From the NCBI RefSeq assembly GCF_041438865.1, contig NZ_CP109450.1, positions 5,768,501 to 5,832,500 on the forward strand: DNA of 64,000 nt. The letters run 5' to 3'. Position 1 is the stretch's first letter, and each line of letters begins with the position of its first letter. The position numbers and the translations under genes are program-made. Source of the stretch: Streptomyces sp. NBC_01471. Its GTDB lineage: Bacteria > Actinomycetota > Actinomycetes > Streptomycetales > Streptomycetaceae. The notes under the pieces are model-generated. The model saw only the letters and a program-made list of their open reading frames with translations, made no database searches and had not been told where the DNA came from. Positions 40,448 through 48,717 of this stretch are shown here, piece by piece.

Positions 40448-42358
40448 ATGATCGTCTGTGGTGACGACGGTCTGGCGCACCGGCTCGCCGCCGAACTGCG
40501 CGGTGTGTACCGGGAGACGGTGACCCTCGTCGTACCGCCCGCCGGTGCGCCGGGCGTCCCGGCGCACACCCAGCTCACCCCGGTCGGGCGGGCCTCCGCG
40601 CTCTTCGGCCGGATGTCGCGCGTCGTCGCGGGTCCGTCGTCCGGCGACCGTGAGCCGGTGGCCGACCGGCTGCTCGAAGTGTCGTGCCTGAACGACGAGG
40701 TGCTGCTGCGCGCCGGAGTGGAAGAGGCGTCCGCGCTGGCGCTCGTCCACCAGGACGACGAGGCGAACATCAGAGCCGCGCTCGCCGCCCGCCGGCTCAA
40801 CCCCCGGCTGCGGCTGGTGATCCGGCTCTACAACCGCAAGCTCGGCCAGCATCTGGAGGAGTTGCTCGACCAGGCGGCCGCCGTCAGCGCGCCGGACATG
40901 GACCGGGACGAGGTGGACGCCTCCACGACCGTGCTGTCGGACGCCGACACCGCGGCCCCCTCCCTCGCCGCGACCGCCGTGGCCGGTACGAGCAAGGTGA
41001 TCCAGGCCGACGGACTGCTGCTGCGCGCCGTGGAGCGGCCGCCCGCCGTCCGGTACGGACCGGCCACCGACCCCGGGCTGTGCACCCTGGCTCTGCTCTC
41101 GTCGACCGCCGGCGACCCGGCGGGAGCCGACGGTTCGGACAGCTGCGGTGACGAGGGACCGCAGCTCCTCCCCGACGACGAGTCCGTCCGGGCGGCGACC
41201 GGGCGGGGAACGGTCGTCCTGGAGGCGGTCTCCTACCGGGGCCCCGACCTCTCCCCGGGCCGGCTGGCCGGTCGCGGAGCCCCGCTCGGGCAGATCTTCT
41301 CGCGGCGGTTGCGCTGGTCCCTCTTCGGGATCTTCGCCTCGGTGCTCGGTCTGGCCGTCGCCTCCTGGCTGACCACGAACGAGCCGCCGGTCCACGCCGC
41401 GTACCTGACGATCCTCGACCTCTTCGCGATCGGCGATCCCGCGATCGGCGAGCCCGCCGCCCGCCAGGTGATCCAGATGCTGTCCGGGCTGACCGGGCTG
41501 TTGCTGCTGCCCGTGCTGGTCGCCGCGGTGCTCGAAGGGCTCGGTACGTTCCGCACCGCCGCCACACTGCGCCGTCCGCCGCGCGGGCTCTCCGGGCACG
41601 TCGTCCTGCTCGGGCTGGGCAAGATCGGCGCACGGGTACTGGCCCGGCTGCGCGAGCTGGACATCCCCGTGGTGTGCGTCGAGGCCGACCCGGATGCGCG
41701 CGGGATCGCCCTGGCGCGGCGGCTGCGGGTGCCGATCGTGATCGGCGACGTGACCACCGAGGGCGTGCTTGAGGCCGCGAAGATCCAGCGGGCCCGCGCG
41801 CTGCTCGCGCTCACCAGCGCCGACGTCACCAACCTGGAGGCGGCCCTCTACGCCCGCACGGTGAAGCCCGACCTCCGGGTGGCGATGCGGCTCTTCGACG
41901 ACGCGTTCGCCTCCGCCGTCTTCCGTACGCTGCGAGCGGCCCACCCGCAGGCGGTCACCCGGAGCCGGAGCGTGTCCACGCTGGCCGCGCCCGCCTTCGC
42001 CGCGGCGATGATGGGCCGCCAGATCCTCGGCGCCATGCCGGTCGAGCGCCGGGTGCTCCTCTTCGCCGCGGTGGATGTCGCGGGCCATCCCCTGCTGGAG
42101 GGGCGCACCCTCGGCGAGGTGTTCAGGGAGGGCGCGTGGCGGATCCTCGCCCTCGATCTCGCGGACCCGGACGAGCGCCGCGCCGATCTGTCCGCGCCCC
42201 GCTCCTCGCACGGCGACGACCGCAAGGCCGAACTGGTCTGGAACCTGCCGCAGAGCTACGTCCTGCGCACCGAGGACCGGGTCGTCATCGCGGGGACCCG
42301 GCAGGGCCTGGCCGATCTGCTGGGCAGGAGGCGGCCCCGCGTCCCGGCGGAACCGTAG
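40448..42358 (+). CDS. Double RCK_N (TrkA-N/KTN) ion-channel-like protein
   Basis: A 636-residue protein. A first nucleotide-binding RCK_N unit opens at MIVCGDDGLAHRLAAEL. Helices around LRWSLFGIFASVLGLAVASWL and QMLSGLTGLLLLPVLVAAVL lie mid-chain; a second RCK_N unit begins GHVVLLGLGKIGARVLARL. It is a two-domain potassium-transport regulator or channel-like protein of the cytoplasmic side with membrane helices. ATG 40448 has GAGGG about 4 nt upstream; GTG 40400 would add 16 residues. Ligand and ion are not determined. Confidence 0.82.
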   Translation: MIVCGDDGLAHRLAAELRGVYRETVTLVVPPAGAPGVPAHTQLTPVGRASALFGRMSRVVAGPSSGDREPVADRLLEVSCLNDEVLLRAGVEEASALALVHQDDEANIRAALAARRLNPRLRLVIRLYNRKLGQHLEELLDQAAAVSAPDMDRDEVDASTTVLSDADTAAPSLAATAVAGTSKVIQADGLLLRAVERPPAVRYGPATDPGLCTLALLSSTAGDPAGADGSDSCGDEGPQLLPDDESVRAATGRGTVVLEAVSYRGPDLSPGRLAGRGAPLGQIFSRRLRWSLFGIFASVLGLAVASWLTTNEPPVHAAYLTILDLFAIGDPAIGEPAARQVIQMLSGLTGLLLLPVLVAAVLEGLGTFRTAATLRRPPRGLSGHVVLLGLGKIGARVLARLRELDIPVVCVEADPDARGIALARRLRVPIVIGDVTTEGVLEAAKIQRARALLALTSADVTNLEAALYARTVKPDLRVAMRLFDDAFASAVFRTLRAAHPQAVTRSRSVSTLAAPAFAAAMMGRQILGAMPVERRVLLFAAVDVAGHPLLEGRTLGEVFREGAWRILALDLADPDERRADLSAPRSSHGDDRKAELVWNLPQSYVLRTEDRVVIAGTRQGLADLLGRRRPRVPAEP

Positions 42359-42735
42359 CGGAGGCCGGGCCCGGGGAGGAGACCGGACCGTGGAACAGGC
42401 CGCCCCTGGAACAGGCCGCCCCTGGAACAGGCCGGACTGTGGAAGGGGGCCCGGAACAGGCCGGACTGTCAACAGGCCGGACCTGGAGGGGGCCGCACCG
42501 GACCGCGGCCGATCCGCCTCGGGTTCACCCGGACGGCCGCGCTCCGGTGGTTGCCCGGCGGGCGCTCGCGGAGGCTCGGAGCTGTCACCGGGAGGGCAGC
42601 GGCATCAGGTCCACCAGGCCGTGTCGGCTCAGGGCCGGAACACCTCACCGGACTGTGGCGGACGCGGGAATCCGAGGATTCCCGCCGCCGCCTCCGTGCT
42701 CCCGCGCGTCTGTGCGCGGCCGAGAGGAGTCCGAA
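42359..42735. repeat. 377-bp gap with GGAACAGGCCG-type tandem repeats
   Basis: No gene. From about 42388 to 42487 the units TGGAACAGGCCGCCCC (two adjacent copies) and GGAACAGGCCGGACTGT (variants) recur five times. The rest holds the upstream region of the DUF1254 gene, whose GTG 42736 has its own AGGAG site. Confidence 0.55.
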
Positions 42736-44262
42736 GTGACCGACCACACCGACGACGCCGACCGCTCCGGCACACCCCCCTCCGAGGCCGGCTCCGCACC
42801 CACCGGATCGACACCCTCCGGCTCCGCACCCACCGGCTTCACACCCGCCCCTTCCGCCGGTTCCGCTTCTCCCGGCCCTCCCAGCCCTTCCGTGCCCCCC
42901 GTCCCCTCCGATCTCACGGAGCTGGCAGCCGAGGCGTACGTGTACGGATACCCGCTGGTCTTCGACCTGTCGATGGTCCAGACCGCACTCCACGAAGGGT
43001 TCGGTTCGCTGCCGTCCGCCTCCTTCAACGAGTTCGCGCACTCCTCACGGCTCGCCACCCCCGACGCGCGCTTCGTGTCCGTGAACAACGACACGGTGTA
43101 CTCGATCGCGCAGCTCGACCTCTCCGGCGGCCCGCTGCTGCTGCACGTACCGGACACCCTCGGCGCGTACTACGTACTGCAGTTCATCGACGCGTGGAGC
43201 AACAACTTCGCCTACGTCGGCCGCCGGGCGACCGGTACGGGTGAGACCAAGTGGCTGATCGTGCCGCCCGGCTGGGCCGGTGAAACCCCCGAGGGGCTGA
43301 CCGGGGTGATCGACGCGCCGACCACGGTCGTCTCGATCGCCGGACGCTTCGCCTGCGAGGGCCCGGCCGACCTGCCGCGGGTGCACGGGCTGCAGCAGCG
43401 GCTCACACTCAAGGTCCTCGAAGAATTCATGCACCACACCTGGCTGCCCGCCCCTGACCCCGACGTGCCGGAACCGCTGCACTTCTTCGAGAAGCTGCGG
43501 GTCTGGATGGCGGCCTTCCCGCCGTCGGCGGACGACTGCGCCTACCAGGACCGGTTCCAGCCGCTGCAACTCCTGGAGGAGGGCCCGTCGCCGTACCTCC
43601 ACCACGCGGCCCCGGAGCTCGTACACGCGCTCACCGAAGGGCTGAAGCGCGGGGCGGCACGGGTCGAGAAGGCGAGCCGGACGGGGGTGGACGGCGCCCG
43701 GGCACCCGGTGCCTGGGAGATGAACCCGCACCTCTTCGACTACAACCTGGACTGGTTCGGGGTGGGGACGCACGACTCCCCGGAGTGGCGCATCGCGGAC
43801 CGGACGGCGTCGTATCTGACCAGGGCGGTGGCCGCGCGGGTCGGTCTGTGGGGCAACCACGGCTACGAAGCGGTGTACGCACACACCTTCGAGGACGCGG
43901 ACGGCCACTGGCTCAACGGCTCCAGGAAGTACACCCTGCGCTTCGACAGCCCGCCGCCCGTGCTGTCGTTCTGGTCCGTGACCATGTACGACTCACCGGA
44001 CTACTACCTCGTGGCCAACCCCGAGGACCGCTACTCGATCGGTGACCGCACGCCCGGTCTGGTGTACGGCGACGACGGTTCGCTGACGCTGCACATCCAG
44101 AAGGACCGCCCCACCGACCCGGCTGAGGCAGCCAACTGGCTGCCCGCACCGGAGGGCGACTTCCGGCCGATGCTCCGTCTCTACACACCGGAGCAGACCG
44201 TCCTGGACGGGAGTTACGAGATCCCGCGCATCACCGCGAAACGGGAGCCCGGGACCGCCTGA
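42736..44262 (+). CDS. DUF1254/DUF1214 protein
   Basis: A 508-residue protein from GTG 42736 (AGGAG 6 nt upstream). A Thr/Ser/Pro/Gly-rich disordered N-terminus (about 55 residues) precedes the DUF1254 domain (AEAYVYGYPLVFDLSMVQTA, residues about 60-230) and a C-terminal DUF1214 domain (about 380-500, with YTLRFDSPPPVLSFWSVTMY). These two domains usually occur together in bacterial proteins of unknown function, sometimes linked to envelope or lipid roles. No signal peptide is evident. Confidence 0.88.
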   Translation: MTDHTDDADRSGTPPSEAGSAPTGSTPSGSAPTGFTPAPSAGSASPGPPSPSVPPVPSDLTELAAEAYVYGYPLVFDLSMVQTALHEGFGSLPSASFNEFAHSSRLATPDARFVSVNNDTVYSIAQLDLSGGPLLLHVPDTLGAYYVLQFIDAWSNNFAYVGRRATGTGETKWLIVPPGWAGETPEGLTGVIDAPTTVVSIAGRFACEGPADLPRVHGLQQRLTLKVLEEFMHHTWLPAPDPDVPEPLHFFEKLRVWMAAFPPSADDCAYQDRFQPLQLLEEGPSPYLHHAAPELVHALTEGLKRGAARVEKASRTGVDGARAPGAWEMNPHLFDYNLDWFGVGTHDSPEWRIADRTASYLTRAVAARVGLWGNHGYEAVYAHTFEDADGHWLNGSRKYTLRFDSPPPVLSFWSVTMYDSPDYYLVANPEDRYSIGDRTPGLVYGDDGSLTLHIQKDRPTDPAEAANWLPAPEGDFRPMLRLYTPEQTVLDGSYEIPRITAKREPGTA

Positions 44263-44352
44263 CAGCCCCGGCCCGCCCGGTCCCGGGCCACATCGAGCAG
44301 CCGGCTCGCCCGATTCCTGCCGGAGACGGCCGGACCGCGTCAGACTGGGAGT

Positions 44353-44598
44353 ATGTGCCGCAGTATCAAGACCCTCCGTCCGCCCGTCCTCCCCGGGGAA
44401 GCGACCGAGGAGGACATCAGGGCCGCAGCGCTTCAGTACGTACGGAAGGTCTCCGGCTTCCGGGCCCCCGCCGCGCACAACCGCGCGGTGTTCGACCGGG
44501 CCGTCGACGAGATCGCCCGTGCGACGCAGACACTCCTCGCCGACCTGGAGGTACGAGGGGGCGGGTCAGGAACACCGAAGGGGGCCGCGCAGGCGTAG
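44353..44598 (+). CDS. DUF2277 family small protein
   Basis: An 81-residue protein starting MCRSIKTLRPPVLPGEAT, the characteristic N-terminus (MCRxIKxLRxP) of the DUF2277 family, which is found across bacteria with no assigned function. It contains RKVSGFRAPAAHNRAVFDRA, also conserved. It is monocistronic, with no obvious partner. Confidence 0.88.
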   Translation: MCRSIKTLRPPVLPGEATEEDIRAAALQYVRKVSGFRAPAAHNRAVFDRAVDEIARATQTLLADLEVRGGGSGTPKGAAQA

Positions 44599-44702
44599 GG
44601 GAGCGAGGCCCCGCTCGCGGGCCGGCCCGGAGCCGGTCCGTTATGACGAGAGCTGAGCCGGAGCCGGACCGGCATGACGAGGCCGGTGCGCGCCCGCAGG
44701 GG

Positions 44703-45332
44703 TTACGAGGCCGGCGCGGGCACCGGCTCGGGGCGCCGTATCAGCAGTGCGGCCACCGTGCCCGCGCCGAACAGGGCGAAGAGCGAGACCGCTGTGCCCA
44801 GCCAGCTCGTGCCCAGCCACTGGCCGCCGAAGTACCCGAGCCCCACGCTGTAGCCCGCCCAGGCCACGCCTGCCAAAGCGGACCAGGGCAGGAACTCCTT
44901 CGCCCTGCGGTGTGCGGCGCCCGCGCCCAGCGAGACGACCGAGCGGCCGGCCGGTGCGAAGCGCGCTATCACCACGAGCAGCCCGCCGCCCCGCGCCAGC
45001 GCCATGCCGAGGCGTTCCTGCGCGCTGGTGAGACGTCTGGAGCGTGCGATGGCCCGGTCGAGCCGTTCGCCTCCCCGCCAGGCCAGCCGGTACGCGACCA
45101 GGTCGCCGACGACCGAGGCGACCGCGGCGCACGCGGTGAGGATCAGCAGGTCCGGGACATTGTGCGGGACTTCACCGGCCACCGTGGTCGAACCGGCGGC
45201 GGCGCCCGTGGCCGCCGTGATCACCAGGACCCCGCTGGGGAGCAGCGGCACGAAGACGTCGAGGACGACGGAGAGCGCTACCACGGCATAGATCCATGGA
45301 CTGTCGGTCAACGACCGCACACTCTCGAACAC
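44703..45332 (-). CDS. DedA family (SNARE-associated) membrane protein
   Basis: A 209-residue protein from GTG 45332 with GGGGAG upstream. The DedA core LLPSGVLVITAATGAAAG, RFAPAGRSVVSLGAGAAHRR (the conserved xxxR...GRxxxP-like segment) and the hairpin helices are visible; about four hydrophobic segments occur. DedA/VTT proteins act in lipid (undecaprenyl phosphate) flipping and envelope integrity. It is divergent from the SOD-like gene. Confidence 0.88.
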   Translation of the reverse strand: MFESVRSLTDSPWIYAVVALSVVLDVFVPLLPSGVLVITAATGAAAGSTTVAGEVPHNVPDLLILTACAAVASVVGDLVAYRLAWRGGERLDRAIARSRRLTSAQERLGMALARGGGLLVVIARFAPAGRSVVSLGAGAAHRRAKEFLPWSALAGVAWAGYSVGLGYFGGQWLGTSWLGTAVSLFALFGAGTVAALLIRRPEPVPAPAS

Positions 45333-45384
45333 CGGACTCCCCGTTCGTGAAGGCGCCGCGGCGTCGCAGGGGAGCGGCAGGTGC

Positions 45385-45396
45385 GGCTGTACAGCC
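45385..45396. promoter_or_regulatory. 12-bp palindrome GGCTGTACAGCC
   Basis: A perfect palindrome 53 bp upstream of the DedA start, sharing the core CTGTACAG with the tandem array at 45520-45550. It may be a matched operator. Confidence 0.4.
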
Positions 45397-45519
45397 ATAC
45401 AGCGTACGCGGCGAGGTTCCGCAGCTACCCGCCGGGGCCGGTGATGTTCGAAAGATCCCGTTCACCCGTATGACTGCTCCCGTGCGGGGGTTTGGCCGCG
45501 CTGCACCCAGGCTGGGGCC

Positions 45520-45550
45520 GTACAGCTGTACAGCTGTACAGCTGTACAGC
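45520..45550. repeat. Tandem octamer (GTACAGCT)x4, self-complementary
   Basis: Three full GTACAGCT units and one unit lacking the final T, without interruption, 47 bp before the SOD-like start. Each pair forms the palindrome GTACAGCTGTAC, so the array can extrude as a cruciform or bind several dimers. It shares its core with the palindrome at 45385. Confidence 0.65.
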
Positions 45551-45597
45551 CGCGGAGCAGCAGCGGCGGACGAACGAACGAGCACGAGGAGCGGACG

Positions 45598-46182
45598 ATG
45601 GTCGTGGCAGGGGTACTGGCCGGAGCGGCGGCACTGGCGATGCTCACAGGCGGCGGGGCGGCGCCCGCGGGAAGCGCGTCTCCGGGGAACACCAAGGTCG
45701 CCGACGCGCCCGCGGGCGTGTACTGGCAGCGCGTCCACGCGCGGTTCGCGCCGCCCACCGCGTTCATCACGTCGTCCGCGGTGACGTACGACCTGACGCT
45801 GGTGCCCGCGGCTGCCGGGATCGAGGTCGAGCAGTCCACGAGCCCCTCGGGCACCCGTGTGACGGCGCGGCTGGCCGGGCTGAAGTCCGGGCACCCGTTC
45901 GGGATGCGGGTGCACACCAGGCCCTGCGGCAGCACCCCCGGCGCGGCGGGCCCGCGCTATCTGCGCGACGCGGACGGCCGGACGCCGGGCCCCGGCGACG
46001 AGGTGCGGCTGGATTTCACCACGGACGCCCAGGGTGCGGCCACAGTGACCGCGCGGCACGCGTGGAACTTCCGGCCCGGCGGCGCCGGATCGGTCGTGAT
46101 CTACGGGGCGCGGGGTGGCGCGGCAGACCCCGTCGCATGCTTCACGGTGCCGTTCGGACCGCTGGCAGGCCCCGCCGCGTAG
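45598..46182 (+). CDS. Secreted Cu/Zn superoxide dismutase-like protein, metal ligands lost
   Basis: A 194-residue protein; a hydrophobic signal (VVAGVLAGAAALAMLTGGGA) predicts export. The mature part aligns by eye with bacterial Cu/Zn SOD (GMRVHTRPCGSTPGAAGPRY, DEVRLDFTTDAQG, ARHAWNFRPGGAGSVVIYG). However the copper ligand pattern HVH is RVH and the zinc histidine in AGPHY is arginine (AGPRY). Dismutase activity is therefore doubtful; a structural or copper-binding role is possible. GAGGAG precedes the start by a few bases. Confidence 0.78.
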   Translation: MVVAGVLAGAAALAMLTGGGAAPAGSASPGNTKVADAPAGVYWQRVHARFAPPTAFITSSAVTYDLTLVPAAAGIEVEQSTSPSGTRVTARLAGLKSGHPFGMRVHTRPCGSTPGAAGPRYLRDADGRTPGPGDEVRLDFTTDAQGAATVTARHAWNFRPGGAGSVVIYGARGGAADPVACFTVPFGPLAGPAA

Positions 46183-46209
46183 GACACCGGGCGGGGCCTG
46201 CCGTGCCCG

Positions 46210-46677
46210 TCAGGCCGCCACCGGGGCCGGCTCGGTGGCGCGCCGGCGGGTCACGAGCAGGGAGTCCAGTGCCAGCGCGCCCGGACCGGTGAACACGAGG
46301 AGCAGGAAGGCCCAGCAGAACATCACCGAGGGCTCACCGCCGTTCTGGATCGGCCACAGGGCGTTGGGCTGGTGCACATGGAAGTACGCGAAGGCCATCG
46401 AGCCCGAGGCGATGAACGCGGCCGGGCGCGTCAGCAGCCCGGTCAGTACCAGTACGCCGCCGACGAGTTCGATGACGGCCGCGTACCCGTCGGGCCAACT
46501 GCCCGCCGACACCGTGCCGCCGCCCGACGCGCCGCCGAGCACGCCGAAGAGGGATGCCGCGCCGTGGCAGGCGAAGAGCAGGCCGACCACGGCGCGGAAG
46601 AGAGCCAGGACGTACGGGCGTGCCAGGTCGGCCCGCCGGCCGAGTGAGGACACTGCCGGGGATATCGCTGAAGGCAT
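46210..46677 (-). CDS. DoxX family membrane protein
   Basis: A 155-residue protein with four hydrophobic helices and the DoxX signature FRAVVGLLFACHGAASLFGV and AVIELVGGVLVLTGLLTRPA. DoxX proteins are linked to thiosulfate/redox and thioredoxin-like detoxification in actinobacteria. It is convergent with the SOD-like gene, and a weak iron-box-like sequence lies about 40 bp upstream. Confidence 0.88.
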   Translation of the reverse strand: MPSAISPAVSSLGRRADLARPYVLALFRAVVGLLFACHGAASLFGVLGGASGGGTVSAGSWPDGYAAVIELVGGVLVLTGLLTRPAAFIASGSMAFAYFHVHQPNALWPIQNGGEPSVMFCWAFLLLVFTGPGALALDSLLVTRRRATEPAPVAA

Positions 46678-46715
46678 GACGGTGGGACTCCTTCGGTGGG
46701 GTGACCGGAGCAGCC

Positions 46716-46734
46716 TTAGATTAGGTATGCCTGA
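46716..46734 (-). promoter_or_regulatory. Iron-box-like (DmdR/IdeR) sequence upstream of DoxX
   Basis: TTAGATTAGGTATGCCTGA matches the iron box consensus TTAGGTTAGGCTCACCTAA at 13 of 19 positions, with the outer TTAG(A)-N9-CCTGA spacing kept. It lies 39-57 bp before the DoxX start. Iron control is a hypothesis. Confidence 0.4.
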
Positions 46735-46909
46735 CTAGAACTTGCAAGTTCAACATTCGGTCAGGATTACCGGTCCCCGCCCGGCTCTTCTCCTCCCTGC
46801 TCGTCCCTTTTCCTCTCCTCGCCCCTGCTCCTCCTGGCCGGTTCTCCCGCCGCACCTCATCGGCCGACCGCCCGCTCGCGGTCAGTGCCGGTCAGCGGAA
46901 CGCCGGACG

Positions 46910-48628
46910 TCAGTTCCGGGTCAACTCCCGGTCCAGTACGGTCTCCAGCCGGTCGCCCGCTCCGTCGCGCCGCGCCTGTATCAGCCGCAGCCGGGAGGCG
47001 CGGCCCCGCAGATCGAGGGTCATCAGCTGGTTGCCGAACCACGGCCCGCCGCCGTCCCTGCGCCAGCCGACCGGCGGGTCCTCCAGCCGCCCGTGCCTGC
47101 GCAGGGCCCGGCCGAGCGCCCGGCCCGCGCGGCTCCAGCCGAACCGGAAACCGAAACGGACGTACGCGGGAACGCTGTTGTGCACGGGGGAGCAGGTCAG
47201 CTGGAGCACCAGCGAGTCCGGGACCGAGGGCTGCGGCTGCCCCGCCGGGAGCGGTGACCGCGCCGCGCCCCGCGGCCAGTGCGGCTCGGCGACGTACGCA
47301 TGGTGGACATCGCCCGACAGCACACAGATCGTCGCGGGTGCCCCTTCGCCGGTGCCCGCGTCGGCGATCAGCCGGGTCAGCTCCCCGAAGGAGTCGGGGA
47401 AAGCGGCCCAGTGCTCCAGATCCGCCGCCCTGCGCAGCTTCTCGCCGAACCGCGCCCAGCGTGCGCCGCGCACTCCGGCGCAGAGCGCCGCGTCCCAGCT
47501 CTCCGCGTCATGGATCAGCGGTGGCAGCAGCCAGGGGAGCGACGTCCCGATCAGGAGGTGGTCGTAGCTCCCCGGGCCGTCCAGCAGCTGATCGCGCAGC
47601 CACTGTGTTTCCTCGGGGTCGAGCATGGCGCGATGCTGTTCGTCCAGGACGCGGGCGGCGCGTGAGTCGACCATCAGCAGCCGGGTACGGCCGAAGTCGC
47701 GGCGGTAACTCCAGCGGGTGAAGGCGTGGTCGGCATCGGCCGCCGCGGCGAACTTCCGCAGCGCTTCGGTGCCGTCCGGCGCCGCGCGCACCGTCGCGTA
47801 CAGCTCGTCGTCCGCCAGCTCGGCGGGGGAGAGGTTGCCGAGGTGCTGGTGGACCCAGTACGACATCAGCCCGCTGAGAATGCGCTCCTGCCACCAGTCC
47901 GTGGCGCGGATCTCCTGCTGCCAGGCGGCGCTGGTGTTCCAGTCGTCGATGACATCGTGATCGTCGAAGACCATACAACTGGGGACGGTGGAGAGCAGCC
48001 AGCGCACCTCCGGGTCGAGCCACGATTCGTAGTAGAGGCGGGTGTACTCCTCGTAGTCCGCGACCTCCGCGCCCGGCGCCTCGCGCAGATCGCGGCGGGC
48101 GGCCAGCCAGTCCCGGGTGTCCGCCGACACTTCGTCCGCGTACACCTGGTCGCCCAGCAGGAGCAGCACGTCGGGCCGATCGCCCGGCGGTCCCGCGGCC
48201 AGTGAGGCGGCGAGTGTGTCCAGCGCGTCGGGGCCCACCGGGTCGGCCTCGTCATGGGCCGGGGCGGCCCAGCGGCAGGACCCGAAGGAGACCCGTACGT
48301 CCGGAGCACTCGCCGAACTGCCCTCTCCCGTAACGGGGTTGGGGGTACGTATGGTGCTCGGGGGGAAGCGCGAGTCCGGTGGTGGCCACACCTGCTCGCC
48401 GTCCAGCCGTATCCCGTACGGCGTCTCCGTCCCCGGTGAGAGTCCGGTCACCGGGACGAGCGCGTAGTGGTGCCCGGCGATCTGGAACGTACGGGACTCA
48501 CCGCCCGCGCCGTCCGGGCACCGGACCTCGACCGTGCAGGGCCGGTCGGCCTCGACCCAGACGGTCGCCGACTCCCCTCGGTCCCAGTCGACGTACCTCA
48601 GCAGTGGTCCCAGGCGCAGCCCGGCCAT
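46910..48628 (-). CDS. PhoD-family alkaline phosphatase
   Basis: A 572-residue metallophosphoesterase from ATG 48628 (AGGAGGA 5 nt upstream). The N-terminal PhoD domain (about 1-110) precedes the catalytic domain with GDQVYADE (metal-binding), VFDDHDVIDDWNT, and SGDVHHAYVAE (metal-binding). No Tat signal peptide is seen, so unlike secreted PhoD it is probably cytoplasmic. The C-terminus is extended and Arg-rich. The stop lies 240 bp from the DoxX upstream region. Confidence 0.88.
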   Translation of the reverse strand: MAGLRLGPLLRYVDWDRGESATVWVEADRPCTVEVRCPDGAGGESRTFQIAGHHYALVPVTGLSPGTETPYGIRLDGEQVWPPPDSRFPPSTIRTPNPVTGEGSSASAPDVRVSFGSCRWAAPAHDEADPVGPDALDTLAASLAAGPPGDRPDVLLLLGDQVYADEVSADTRDWLAARRDLREAPGAEVADYEEYTRLYYESWLDPEVRWLLSTVPSCMVFDDHDVIDDWNTSAAWQQEIRATDWWQERILSGLMSYWVHQHLGNLSPAELADDELYATVRAAPDGTEALRKFAAAADADHAFTRWSYRRDFGRTRLLMVDSRAARVLDEQHRAMLDPEETQWLRDQLLDGPGSYDHLLIGTSLPWLLPPLIHDAESWDAALCAGVRGARWARFGEKLRRAADLEHWAAFPDSFGELTRLIADAGTGEGAPATICVLSGDVHHAYVAEPHWPRGAARSPLPAGQPQPSVPDSLVLQLTCSPVHNSVPAYVRFGFRFGWSRAGRALGRALRRHGRLEDPPVGWRRDGGGPWFGNQLMTLDLRGRASRLRLIQARRDGAGDRLETVLDRELTRN

Positions 48629-48637
48629 GGATGTCCT

Positions 48638-48677
48638 CCTTCGTCGCCCCGTACCGTACGGAACGGGGCGACGAAGG
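48638..48677 (-). terminator. Long hairpin between nuclease and PhoD genes
   Basis: A perfect 15-bp stem CCTTCGTCGCCCCGT / ACGGGGCGACGAAGG flanks a 10-nt loop that contains the palindrome CCGTACGG. It lies downstream of the nuclease stop and just upstream of the PhoD start, overlapping its ribosome site. Confidence 0.75.
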
Positions 48678-48717
48678 GGCATGGCCGGGTTCCTGCCGGA
48701 AACCGCTCAGCAGTCGC

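Noticed and set aside
40406..42472. 688-codon minus-strand frame opposite the RCK gene
   Set aside because: Composition typical of an antisense frame; the plus strand has two RCK_N domains.
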